64,000 nt of DNA, from positions 64,729 through 128,728 of the forward strand of contig CAUYUJ010022092.1 of assembly GCA_963575745.1 (NCBI GenBank), written 5' to 3'. The stretch is from Prorocentrum cordatum (lineage: Eukaryota > Sar > Dinophyceae > Prorocentrales > Prorocentraceae). The position numbers were made by a program, and so were the translations under genes. This document shows, in pieces, positions 23,268-35,100 of this stretch. Under the pieces are notes generated by a model that saw only the letters and a program-made list of their open reading frames with translations, did no database searches and was not told the DNA's origin. Every line of letters starts with the position of its first letter. Position 1 is the stretch's first letter.

Positions 23268-23800
23268 CAGATGTGGTTCTCGCCGCAACGCCGAGCGCAT
23301 TCGTCTGACGAGTTTCCAACCGCGAAACTGATATCCGAGTTCAAAGTATGGTTTTCGTTTCAGTGTTGCGCACGCTCGTCCTATTGTACCCAGCTGTTGC
23401 ACAGATGGGTGGCTGGATTTGAAAGTATGGCTCTCGCTCTAGTGTGGCGCACAGTCGTTTGACAAGCGTCTATCTGTTATACGGATGGGCGTTGTTTCTT
23501 TTCCACGTGTGGTTATCGTGGTTGTGTCACGCACGTTCGCCTTAGTAGCACGCGACATTTACACGAATCGAGGGCGGCTGATTTCAAAACCAGAGTCTTG
23601 GATTGCGACGTTCGTAGCGATTTGGTCCATCTGAAAATGTGCAACAGCGACACGGACGGTGGGCGTTTCTTTTTCAAATCGAAGTTCTCGTCTGAGATGT
23701 TTTGAGAGTGCATGGCCAAGCGTTTGAAGTCGGACAACATATTCGGATTGAGGGTGGCTCTGTTTCAAAGCAGGGCTATGGTTTGACATTCACGTGGGTT
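23268..23800 (+). repeat. Degenerate tandem repeat, period about 90-130 bp
   Basis: Segments with TTCAAA.TATGG.TYTCG followed by GCGCACG.TCG and a GGGTGGCT or GGGCG word recur at about 23,066, 23,340, 23,425, 23,580, 23,675 and 23,750. The copies are too diverged for exact edges. No coding sequence is recognised. Confidence 0.45.
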
Positions 23801-24227
23801 GCATGATCCTACCTCGTCGCCGCTCTTATGGCTTGAGGCATGTATGGCAGCTGCTCCTCAACACGTGGCTCTCGCTTGAATTGCAGGACCATGGAGCGTT
23901 CGTCAGTCAAGGCACTTCCCGCAGTAATGAGAAATTCCTGCATGGTGCTTATACGGGGAGAATTTGGGACGTATGGGCGAAGCGCTGCATCGTTAATGCA
24001 TTATGGGTTTCCTCAAATCCTCCTCTCCCTGCGATCTGGCGAACGCCCGCACACGGCGTATACCCCAGGCCGCACGCGCACAGAGTAGCCATCCGCGCAC
24101 GCGCGCACATTTTCCCCCACCGAATCGGATACGAAATCTGGAAGAGAAGGAGTGGGGGATGGAAAACCTTGTCCTCGTCCCCCCCCTCCCCCACCTTCCT
24201 CCCGTAGATGGATAAAACAATGGAACC

Positions 24228-24365
24228 CTTGACACCGCGCCCCCTCCTCCCCCAGACTTCAAAGTTGGCCCCAAGCTTTCGGCAGCACAGGCATGTGAGG
24301 ACCAAAAAAGTGAAACCCCCAGGGCCTCCAGGATGCCGAAGCCAACTTTGAAACTGGGGGGAGGG
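24228..24365. repeat. Fold-back repeat around a unique centre
   Basis: CCCCAGACTTCAAAGTTGGC at about 24,248-24,268 is mirrored by GCCAACTTTGAAACTGGGG at about 24,339-24,358, with CTTTCGGCA/TGCCGAAG extending the inner stem. The loop between the arms is about 50-70 bases. Confidence 0.6.
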
Positions 24366-24458
24366 GGGAGGGAGAGGCGAACGCGGGGTGAAAGACGAAG
24401 GGGTCCACTTGTGCGTTACCTTACCCTCCCTCTTGCAAATACACACACACACACTCGC

Positions 24459-24648
24459 AGGCCTAGAAGTTGACAATACTGGCGTTGTGGTTCCACCGAG
24501 GGAAGAACATCCCGATCTCGGCGATGGTGGTAATATTCTGGCTTCCAAGGTGACCGAAATATTACCACCAACACCGGAATCTAGGATCATCTTCCCCCTG
24601 CGGAGGCAAACCCTTTGAGTTGGTGTTGGTGCCCATTTCCAGGCCTCC
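24459..24648 (+). mobile_element. MITE-like hairpin element family B, copy 2
   Basis: About 190 bp matching 10,390-10,588, with both arms present. Both ends abut (AC)n runs (24,439-24,453 and from 24,650), and a CAG with a downstream PPR-coding segment follows within 30 bases. The element therefore lies in what is probably an intron. Confidence 0.75.
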
Positions 24649-24673
24649 ACACACACACACACACACATTGCAG

Positions 24674-24769
24674 GCGGGCACGCACTACTCGGCCCTCATC
24701 CGGGCGGCCGGGCGCGCGGGCGACGCACCCGAGGCGCTGCGGCTGCTGGGCGAGCTGGAGCCTCGGAGG
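24674..24769 (+). CDS. Pentatricopeptide-repeat exon (partial gene)
   Basis: After TTGCAG (acceptor-like) the frame reads AGTHYSALIRAAGRAG and then DAPEALRLLGELEPRR, a good match to one PPR motif: two helices, the xYxALIxAxGxAGxxxEALxLLxEM pattern, 32 codons. AGG|GTGATA at 24,769/24,770 is a usable phase-0 donor. PPR proteins bind organellar RNA and act in its processing or editing. Third positions are nearly all G or C, unlike the AC repeat upstream. Other exons of the gene are not found nearby; the exon at 9,057 is one possible partner. Confidence 0.6.
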
Positions 24770-24794
24770 GTGATATGATTTGCTCAAACGGAAG

Positions 24795-24957
24795 AGTGAT
24801 CGTTTGTCCCTTCATTGTTTTGCCGATCGGCGCGGGCCCCCCTTCCCCCCCCCTCCCCCCCCCTGGAGTGGATCTTGGTTGTTTTTGACGCCTGTTTCGA
24901 GCGGGCGGAGTCTGCCCCAGAGGCCGCACTCTTGCAAGCAGTCGCACGAAACAGAGG
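24795..24957 (+). repeat. Interspersed repeat family R1, copy 2
   Basis: Same order as 1,122-1,262: a GCGCGGGCCCC word, C-runs, TTGGTTGTTTTTG, GCCTGTTTCGAGC and CAGTCGCA. The rest of the interval to 25,510 shows no gene; AT-rich TATCCCTA.CCCTA words occur at 25,300-25,430. Confidence 0.6.
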
Positions 24958-25514
24958 TCTGGAGCCAGACCTCCCCCCCTTGCCGCCCAATGCCGAAATG
25001 CCGAATAAAAAGAGCTCACAGATGTGAACAAATCGCAGTCAGACGTTCTGGGCGGTTCCCAGAGCTTTGCGCGGTCCGAACTGAGCGGTCGGAACGAATC
25101 AGTGCGGTCTGATCTGTTCAACCGCTTAGTCCGGACGCTCTGAGCGGTTCCCAGGGGCTTTCCAGCCTCGGGAGGCTTTCCAGCAGCTGCGCCTCGTCGA
25201 GAACCGTCCAGGGGTGCCCGCCGAGTCGTTGTCCGAATGATGACCCGAAGACCACAGGGGGGCTGGATTTCCGACGCTGTGATTTTACCAGCAGGGAACA
25301 TATCCCTATCCCTATGCTGGGCACCTCCTCATCACGATGCCAATCTCAGGAATTCCCTCTCTTTTTTTGAGGGCGAATCCCTAAGATTGTCATCGCCTTT
25401 TGGCGTGTCAATCTTAGGGATAGGGATACGTTCGAAGCTGGTAGTGATTGTCTCGATCCTGACGCTTCTCCTCGGTCCCCTCTCGGAGCCCGCGAGGGGG
25501 CCCCCGCGATGGGT

Positions 25515-25602
25515 TCAGATCCCAACCGGACACGTGAGATCCCAACCGGACGGTTCAGATCCCAACCGTCTAAAACACCAGGCACGGTCAGATCCCAACC
25601 GA
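25515..25602 (+). repeat. GATCCCAACCG tandem words
   Basis: AGATCCCAACCG occurs four times within 88 bp, separated by GACACGTG, GACGGTTC and longer spacers. The complement (GGTTGGGATCT followed by ACGCGTC) recurs at 26,908 and four times at 48,180-48,270. Confidence 0.75.
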
Positions 25603-25860
25603 GGAGGAAGCGAATTCGCCGGCCCAACGGGCCAGGGCGTGCTAAGATCTCCGGTACCTGGTTAACAGTATTTCTAGTTCGCGCGCGCGGGGCGGCCCCT
25701 GGGGGTCCCCGGACGAAAAGTACCCCGGCAAGGTCCCGGCAAGTCCCCGGCAAGGTCCCGGCAAGGTCGGGTCAGAGATGCCGGAGTTCTGTTTCGGAGT
25801 CCAAGAGGGCTCCAGATCGGTCCAAGAGGGCCCCGAGAAGCTTTCTAGACGGTCCAAGTC

Positions 25861-26086
25861 AGAGCCCCGAATCATCAGGGGTAACTCGGGTCAGGGATAA
25901 CTCGGGTTCGTTTTTCGGGAATCCGAACCCGAGTTACCCCGGACCCGAGTTACCCCGGATAACTCGGGCGTCCAGAGCCCCGAATCATCAGGGGTAACTC
26001 GGGTCAGGGGTAACTCGGGTTCCTTTTTCGGGAATCCGAACCCGAGTTACCCCGGACCCGAGTTACCCCGGATAACTCGGGCGCCC
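25861..26086 (+). repeat. 113-bp direct tandem duplication containing palindromes
   Basis: Two near-identical copies (25,861 and 25,974) of a unit containing AACTCGGGTTC, TTTTTCGGGAATCC and GAACCCGAGTTA. The unit itself forms a hairpin with a 10-12 bp stem, and CCCGAGTTACCCCGGA repeats inside it. Confidence 0.85.
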
Positions 26087-26790
26087 AACCAAGAGAGGCC
26101 CGAGACGGCCAAAGATCGCCCGAAGACGCCCCAGATGGCCCCAAGACAGCCCAAGAGGCCTCCAAGACGCTCCAAGGGCCTTCCAAGAGGCCTCCGAAGA
26201 GGGCCCCAAGTTGCCAAAATCGTTGATTTTCATTGTTTTTTTCTATGTTTTTTTTGCGTTCTGGCCTTTTCGCTTCCGGACGCTCCAAGAGGGCCCAAGA
26301 GGCCTTCAAGACTGCTCCAATACGGCCCACGAGGCTCCCAAGACGGCCCCGGAGCGGCCCAAGAGCGCCCCCCAGACGGCCCAAGTGCTGCCCAAGGCGG
26401 ACCAAGAGGCCCCAAGACGGGCCCAAGAGGGGCTCAAGAAGGGAACCGAGAACTGAAAAATCGAGCCCTCCGCCCCAGAAGGCGCCCAGGACCCCGAAAG
26501 AGGCCCCAAGAGACTCTCCAAGACACCCCCAAGACGCCCCAATAAGCTCCCGTGAGGCCCCAAGAGGACCAACAACGTCAGGCCCCAGGCCCCAAGAGGA
26601 CCAACAAATACCGCCAAGAGCCCGCCGAAAGCCCCCCAAGAGACCGTCACGAGAGCTCAGGAGGCCCCCTGGAGGCCTCCCGAGTTCTCCAAGAGGCCTA
26701 AAAAGAGGCGCCAAGAGGCCCCAAACGGCCCCACCGAGGCTCCAAGAGGCCACGAACGCGCAAGCAAACGCCTGCGATGGCACAATACGG
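26087..26790 (-). repeat. Degenerate CCAAGAGGCCCC repeat
   Basis: Dense CCAAGACGGCCC and CCAAGAGGCCCC words, the complement of the repeat at 2,945-3,560. Frames on both strands are open for 100-260 codons with reciprocal composition (Leu/Gly/Ser/Trp-rich on minus, Pro/Arg/Lys-rich on plus), so I call no gene. 26,790-26,940 is a short, more AT-rich spacer. Confidence 0.6.
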
Positions 26791-26940
26791 GCCGGCGGAA
26801 TGAGCGAAGCGATTAAATAAAGAAAACTTTTGACATGTTACCATACTTGTTCACTGCTATCTGAAATTGCGATGAACACCTTACAGGACCAGATTTACGC
26901 CTGAGTTACCGCGGTTGGGATCTCGCGCGTCTTTTGCTGG

Positions 26941-26997
26941 ATCGTAGGAATGGTAGAAGTAGTAGTGGTAGTTGTAGTTGTAGTAGTAGTAGTAGTA

Positions 26998-27057
<60 letters not shown>

Positions 27058-27109
27058 ATACTAGTACTACTATCGTAGTAGTAGTAGTAGTAGTAGTAGT
27101 ACTCGTAGC

Positions 27110-27147
<38 letters not shown>

Positions 27148-27327
27148 GCGTAGTAGTAGTAGTAGTTGTAGTAATAGCAGTAGTAGTAGTAGTAGTAGTA
27201 CTAGGAGTAGTAGTCGTAGTAGTAGTAGTAGTAGTAGTAGTAGGAGTAGTAGTGTAGTTAGTAGTAGTAGTAGTAGCAGTAGTAGTAGAAGTAGTAGTAG
27301 TAGTAGCAGTAGTAGTAGTGGTGAAAC

Positions 27328-27368
<41 letters not shown>

Positions 27369-27504
27369 TATCGCAGTAGTAGTAGTAGTAGTAGTCGTCG
27401 TCTTCGTAGTAGTAGTAGTAGTAGTAGCAGTGATAGTAGTAGTAGTAGTCGTAGTCGTAGTAGTAGATGTAGTAGTGGTAGTCGTCGTAGTAGTAGTAGT
27501 AGTC

Positions 27505-27543
<39 letters not shown>

Positions 27544-27544
27544 A

Positions 27545-27581
<37 letters not shown>

Positions 27582-27606
27582 CGTATTAGTATGAGTAGGA
27601 GTAGTG

Positions 27607-27639
<33 letters not shown>

Positions 27640-27797
27640 GCAGTAGTAGTAGTCGTACTAGCACTAGTACTAGTAATAGTAGTAAGGGTAGTAGTAGTAG
27701 TTGTAGTAGTAATAGTAGTAGTAGCAGCAGTATTCAGTAATAGTAATAGTACTAGGAATACTGGCAGGAATACTAGTAGTAGTAGAAGACATAGTGA

Positions 27798-27846
<49 letters not shown>

Positions 27847-28321
27847 TGTAATATTGGTAAGAGTAGTCGTAGCAGTAGTAGTAGTAGTAGTAATAGTAGT
27901 AGTAGTAGTAGCCGTAGTAGTAGTAGTAGTAGTAGTAGAAGTAGAAGTAGTCGTAGTAGTAGAAGTAGTAGTAGCCGTAGTAGTAATAGTAGGAGGACTT
28001 CTGGAGGGTGTAGTAGTATTAGTAGTGGTAGTAGCAGTACAATTCGTAGTATTCGTAGTAGTAGTTGTGGAGGGTATAGTAGTACAAGCAGTAGTGGTTG
28101 TAATAGTAGTGGTAATAGTGCTACTAGGAATAGTAGATATGGTACGACTAGAAGTCGGAGTATTAGTCGCAGTAGTAAGAGTAGTAGTAGGGGTAGTAGT
28201 AGTCGCAGTATTAGTCGCAGTATTAGTAGTAAAAGCAGTCGCAGTAGTAGTAGTAGGAGTAGTAGGAGTAGTAGTAGTAGTAGTAGTGGTAGTAGTAGTA
28301 GTAGGAGTAGTCGTAGTACTC

Positions 28322-28362
<41 letters not shown>
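26941..28362 (+). repeat. (GTA)n microsatellite, left half
   Basis: About 1.4 kb of GTA triplets on the + strand with scattered substitutions (GCA, CGT, GTT, GGT), interrupted near 27,735-27,790. Long poly-Ser, poly-Val, poly-Leu and poly-Thr frames are artefacts. It continues beyond the inserted retrotransposon at 46,271. Confidence 0.97.
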
Positions 28363-28558
28363 TGTGAATGGAACCCGTGTAATACCCTCATATATACTCC
28401 TTATCCTTACCTCTCCTGCGCCTGGCCGTTTGGGCTCAGGTATTGAGATAGATCGATCAGACCTTGATCGTGCGGGAGGGAAAGATATCCATCGATCCCT
28501 CCATCTCTCTACCAACGGATCAGGGGTTCTGTACCCTTGCACTTCAACCCCATACACA
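28363..28558 (+). repeat. 5' LTR
   Basis: 196 bp, TGTGAATGGAACCC...CATACACA. It contains CATATATAC about 25 bases in, a possible TATA-like promoter. It differs from the 3' LTR at six positions (for example TATT/TAGT and CATACACA/CATAAACA). Confidence 0.95.
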
Positions 28559-28572
28559 GGTTATCAGCCCTT
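28559..28572 (+). other. Primer binding site (candidate)
   Basis: GGTTATCAGCCCTT follows the LTR with no spacer. The first 12 bases are complementary to GGGCTGATAACC, which has the form of an anticodon arm. Drosophila copia is primed by a half tRNA-iMet ending GGGCCCATAACC; the two differ at two positions. It does not look like the usual TGG-initiated complement of a mature tRNA 3' end. The primer identity is inference. Confidence 0.5.
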
Positions 28573-29101
28573 TAAAGCTCACCCTCACCGACTCGCCCGC
28601 GGTGATCTCGCATGCGAGCCTGATGGAGCCACTTCGGCGCATGCGCCGCAAGGGTTCCATCGGGGCTTCGCGTCCGAGCTCTCCCACGGCCCGACGGCTC
28701 GGTGACGAGTTGGAGAGCATTAGTGCGGACTGTGTTGGTGTTCCTGATACCCCCCCCCCCCAGCTCCGAAGGACCCGAGGCGCGACTAGCTGCTGAACTT
28801 CACCGCAGCGCCGCCCGCGGGGGGACAGGAGAAGGAGTAGGAACAGGAAGGAAGGAGTTTCACACGCCGACCTTCGATCCTCCCTCCCCTTCCCCGTCGG
28901 GAGCAATCCCAACCGCGTCAGGCGAAAGCCTTACTGGTCTCGATACTCCAGGGCGCTTTCGCGCTAACCGCCGATGGACCTCAGGCGCTGGGACCCCCAG
29001 CCCTGCGACCGCCCCTGTGGCGGAGCACGTAGCCACCTTCGAGGAACTCAGTAGACCAGCGTCGGCGCAGCCGCAGACGCGGTACCCCAAGGTATCATCG
29101 G

Positions 29102-32100
29102 ATGAGACACCACACACATGGTCCGAGTCGCAGCTCGTCCGCGCGCAACCGCCGTGGAGCCCCAGGCCCATACGGCGAAAGTAGGTCGAGCCCGCGCGCT
29201 GCCTCTCAGAGGCCATGCACTCCCCGCGACAGGGGACACAGGGAAGCTGACGCTCCCCACCTCTCCATCTCAGACGACCAGCTGGCGGAGACGTCCGCCG
29301 CAGGTGACGTAGCTGAGCTCAGAGACCAGGTTGAAACCTTCGTGTCCAGTCAATACTCTGGACTGCTACAGAGCGTTCAGACGAACGCCACCGATACTGC
29401 AGCCACGCGCCGCGATCTTGACGGCGCCTTAGGGATCATCGATTCCAGGATCGCCGAAGATCGACGCATCATAGGAGAACTGCAGTACCAGGTTGATCGT
29501 GAGGTGTCACACTCAGGTGAACGAACGGCGATGGTCGAGAACCTGCGCAACTATCTCGCGCAGATGGAGCAACAGCTTGTGCTCGTACGCGACACAGGCG
29601 TTTCCGCAGTCAGGATTTTACATGATGAGATCCACGACCAGCTCCGCAACCGACCAACCCCAGCCGAGGCCACAGACCTTGGCGACGTTCAGTCTCAGAT
29701 CAATGATCTTCGATCTTATCTAGACCACACTACGGCATCGCTTCGTACCGAAGCACACGCCAACTCGTCGAACCTGATCGACATGTTGCAGCGTACTGAG
29801 AGGGTCATCACTCAAAGGCTTGATGCGACCAACGCTGTCGTGCAGCCACTCGCTAACCGGATCTCTGACATAGAGCAGCGTTTTCCTGGTGTACAGGGCG
29901 CCCTGGCAGAGTTGCGTGTCGGACGAGCCCAGACTGATCAGCTGGATTCTCCTCCCACGGTTTACGATTTCGCCCGCCTCACTGACAGGTTGCAGGAGGT
30001 TCAGAATGCGGCGGACCACGCGCAGTTGGAGCTCTCCCAGGTTATTCATGAAAGAGGTACTGAGAAGGCACGTGTGGAGAGTTACCTCGCACGTCTGGGA
30101 AGCGAGATGGAGGCACAAAGCGCCCGTCTCCGAGCATGCGAGCATCGACTTGATCGGCATTCACAACGTTCTCGGGATATTGATGAGTATACACGCCAAA
30201 AGGTGGGTCAAATACAAGAAGACATGACGAGCTGGACGAATCAGCTGATCGACCACACGAACGACACCAACCTTCACCTTCGACCTGCAGCCGACCCGCG
30301 CAGGCCGACGGCAGCGTCCGCCGAAGCACCACAAGCTTCCGCAGGACAACAACGACGTACGTCCCCAGGAGCAGCCTCCGCGGCAGCTTCTGCACAGACA
30401 CGTCATGTGTCTCCTGTGTGCACAGAACCAACCACCGACGGTGCGCCGATACCCTCACAACCATTGTCTGCGGTGTCGGTCCACACAACGACTCCTATCA
30501 AGGAGTCAGACACCGTCCGAGTGCCTGTCTTGCCTAAGATCACGCAGCTGCTGGAGTGGCAGCAAAGAGTGCGGAAGAACTTCGGGGCCGCCTCAGGGCG
30601 ACCATCCAAAGCATACGCCTTCCTATGCGTGGCAGAACAGCCTGAATGTACATTCGAGGATTTACAAGACAGTGGAGACTTTGAGAGCATCGATTGCAAA
30701 CTCGCTACCGCTCTGAGCGACATCTTATCCTCAGATTTACGCTACCAAATCAGGCTCATCGAGACCAGAGAGCACAAAGCAGGACGCATGCTCAAAGGAC
30801 GCCAAATCTACTGGCATATCCTACAGTCCTACAAAGTGACAGAAGTTGACGACGACCTGCACGATTTCGAGCGCCTTAAAGAACTGAGGATGAGAGATGA
30901 CGATTTGCAACGTTTCATTACCGATTGGGACGCCTTACTCTTGGAATGCCGAGAAGTACCCGGTCCAAAGATGTTGGAATCGCTATTTCGTACACAGATT
31001 CGTCGACATGCATTGATGAAACAAGACGTGTACGAGTACCAGCGCATGAAGATGAGCGACCCGAATCGTACCTACGGTTGGCTTCGACAGCGTGTCCTGG
31101 ACATACTGGAGATTAAACAATTGGAGCATAATCAAAACAAGCTACGGTACGAACATGAGGCACGATCTCAGGTCAACGCGTGTGCCGCATGGAAGAAAGG
31201 CAATTGTCGCAACGGTGAACGACGCAAGGCTTTGCATACGTATTCCAGGGATTGGAAGAAGAACAAATCTTTCAGAACATCAACGGCTGGTGGCAACCCC
31301 CGCCGTAGTATGTCCACTCCCGCGAACCACAAGAAGCCAGCATCGAAACCATTCTGCTTCGATTTCGCCAAGCGCAACACATGTACCAGAGGTGATAAGT
31401 GCAACTTCCCACACGTCGCACAGTGCAAAGATTTCGCACAGAACAAGTGCACAAAAGGCGACAAATGCAAATGCGCTCATCTTGCACCTGGCGCAAAGAC
31501 TCCTGAACGAAGCCCGAGTCGACCACGGACCTCCAGCCAGGATAGCCGTGGCCGGTCACCATCCCGCGGATCAGGAAGCCAACGGTCGTCGCAACGCGGG
31601 GGGCTTCGCTACGCAAGCGATTCACGACATGGACGTGACAACCGACGCCAATACGACCGATCCCGTTCGACATCTAGGAGGTCCCAAGACTCCCGCAGCC
31701 AATCGAGAAGTCGTTGCGACAGATCTTCGAGATCTACCTCCCGAGGACGAGACAATCGCGGCGGCGGACGCGGCAGTCCACGCGGCCGTGACAGATCATA
31801 TGGTAGTGACAAAGGACGTGGCAAACGTTATCCGAGCCGCGGGTCGCCCCGTGGTTCTCCCAACACCAGAGCGCGTTCTCCTGCCAACTTTCGACGTTCA
31901 CGCCGTTCAGACCGCAGTTGCGTCATCCTTGACAAGACCCCCATGGCCACCACTAAGGCCACAGCGACATCTACCAAGACACGTCGTCGGATACGCTTCG
32001 ACGTGCGCAACGTGGACTACTACTTCCATACCATATCTGGCAGGGCCAGACTGGATAAATGGAAAGAGCTGCCGAACGAGGGTGACATCGTCAAAGTACC

Positions 32101-35100
32101 AGATCCATTACCACAACGATGGCGGGATGAAAGTGCAGATGCCTTACGAGAATGTCAAAAAGAGGCACAACTATGGTACGACGAACTGTATGACTACCGA
32201 CACAACAAAGAGTCGGTGGCCACACCAACTGCGATCCGAAAGCATGACGACACTGTCAAGCAGTCATCAATGACTGACCAGACGACCACAACGACAAAGC
32301 AAGTCGACCCTCCACGTTCGACTGCAGCATTGACAAGGTCTTGGGTGCTCGACAGTGTTTCTGCCCATCATATTCAGGGTAAACACGAACTTACGCAGAC
32401 CGAGTCGGATAGCATATCTATTCGCGAAGAGCATATTCTGGAAACCGCCAATGGTGATCGCACCGTCAATGAGCACTACGACATACGGCTACCCGAGGTT
32501 GGACTACATAGTTCAGCCCTTGCTTTGCCAGACTGCCCATCATTACTATCAGTTGGGAAATTAATTGAGGTTGATGGCTTTCGACAGCTTTGGGATCCTG
32601 AGCTGGGCTACCTGCTTCAGGATCCGGGGGGCCAATGGTATAAGATTCCAGTCAACAATCGAGTGCCAGAGTTACGACTCGACGACTTAACACTGATACC
32701 ACCACCACGTTTATGCACTTCGTCAGCACCCCGCCGTCGTCAGCGCAAGCGTTCATCCGCCCGCTGTAACGACACCTGCTGGTGCTGCAAAACTACAGAG
32801 CAACCAACCACTGCAGACGAGCTTCGGCCCCGCAGAGGGACCTGCCCCAAGAGACCACTTGTCGGAGAGGGAGGAGGAGCACGGACCACCACGGTCGAAG
32901 AACCTCCCGACACAAGCACAGACGAGCCCAACGTGGACACCACCACCGACTCGCCTACGTCTCAGACGCAGTGTTCTCCTCCACAATGCGGGGGGCTAGA
33001 CATAGCTCAAACAGATAACGACATACCGACAGAGACGCCTACACGAACGCATCACGACAACGATCGAGTTCCCCCCAACAGGCAAAAGAAACCGATCGAC
33101 CCGATGCATTACATGTTTCACAGCCCAAAACACCCCGATTGTGAGATCTGTTCTCGTACGATGGCACAGAATGCCCCGTGTAGACGACAGCGCAAACCAC
33201 GTCCACCGGCAGACCCCACCGACGAAGATAACGCCTACGAGGCTTTTGTCCCGAAGAAGTTCGGTGAGGCTCTAACTGCCGACCATATCGCACTGGCCAA
33301 AGACGATGCCGCGGACAAACATGGCGACAAATATGCACTCGTTGTCCTCAACAGATACACCGGCATCTTCATGGCCTACCCAGCGCTCCACAAAGACGCA
33401 GCTACCACAAAGGCATCCTTTCAACAGTTCATCGCCGCGAACGATGAGGTAAAGCATATCTATACAGACAACTCTGGAGAGCTTCAGAAAGCTTGCCGCC
33501 AACTGGGATGGAGACACGACACGAGTACGCCACATCGTCCGCAAACAAATGGATTGATTGAGCGCGTTGTCAAAATTGTCATTCTCGGTGCCAGAGCTGT
33601 GTTACATATGTCTGGTCTGGGACACGAATGGTGGAAAGAGGCCATGCAAGCCTTTTGCTGTGGACACAATTTTGTGCATGCATCCACGGGCGCGGCTGCC
33701 CTCAGCGAAGAACACGCAGAAAAGACAGCTCATGAAATACGATTTGGCGAAAGCTTTCCTGGGCACTGCATACCATTCGGTGCTCGGATCTTTTGGAAAT
33801 GCCTCAACCCCGAGATTAACAACGAGACTGCAAAGTTTAAAGAAAATACTCGGGAAGGGTTATTCATGGGATACCACTTACACTCTGGTGGACGATGGTC
33901 AGGTGACTACCTTGTCTTGGACGCGGCTACATACGCCAAGAATCCTGACGGTGAGCTGTGTCATGTGCACAGAGTCAAAGACATCATCATCCCTGATGGC
34001 AAGTTCACCTACCCAGTGATGAATGGTACTCTACGACATCATAACCCTGAGGCACACGACGAGGTGAAGGCATCCACTTCTCGACCCTTGGGCGACGAGC
34101 CAACGCCGGATCCTCCACTTTCCTACCCTAAAGAATGGGATGACCCATCTATGATGACAACGGAGGATAACGCTGTTGATATCCAGACATCGGCCTCTGA
34201 AGTCGCTGCGCCAGCGCCGGAGCCAGACTACTGGGAACAGCGTGGATATTGCGTCATCAGACATATCCGTACTCCAAGAAAGAAACTGTTCATCCCGACG
34301 GACGACGTCATGAACATACCTGTACCTGTTGATCAACTCGATGTGACACGAGATTTCAAAACGACTTCTACCTTTGAGGGAGAAAGTAACTTCCGAGACG
34401 TTTGGGATGGTGTTAGCGCCAACGACCACAGGGAGTTAAGTGAGCCGTGGACAGGCACGATTCAGTTCTATGAGCTTCCAAGAATAACGCCAGACGGCAA
34501 GATGGTGGTTCGTGGACGCGAGACACGTGTGCAGACTACCACACGTCCTGATCACGTCCTTCCCGAGCATTGGAAAACACTTTCCCGTGGACAGCAAAAG
34601 AAAGAGATCGAATACGCCAACGACGTTAAACGAGCTCGCGAGATTCGTGATCGCGCTGCACTAAGAGTGTGGACAAGACAGGACAAACAGGTCAACAATT
34701 TCCGTACTACTACATCCGGCGGACCCACCTGGAAGACTGTGGAACGACGGATTACATACGACACTGACAATGGCGACGTCATCCGCGACGAAAGCGTCAA
34801 AGGCGTGACAAACAAAGAAATACTGTATGCCAAATTACCTGGTGGGCCACGTGACATTACTACTGTGCTGTACTACCGTCAACTACCACAACAGCATGAT
34901 GGAGAAGAACGTGCTTTGGTATTTGTGGATAATGAGGGAACCGACTTTGGGACTGTGAACCCGCTTATACGCAAGTTCACCCAGTCGGTAGCAATGCCAA
35001 CCGTGCCACGTGAGACCAACTACACGCCGGCACACAGAGATAAAATACCAGATTCAGCATGGTCACGCCCAGCACTAGTTACCAGAAGCCTGAGTGAGAA

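Noticed and set aside
26004-26783. 259-codon minus-strand ORF
   Set aside because: Same degenerate repeat; both strands are open with mirror-image composition.
27327-28391. Very long poly-Leu, poly-Thr, poly-Ser and poly-Val reading frames in the GTA arrays
   Set aside because: Triplet repeats without stops in most frames give long ORFs on both strands; no codon or domain signal.
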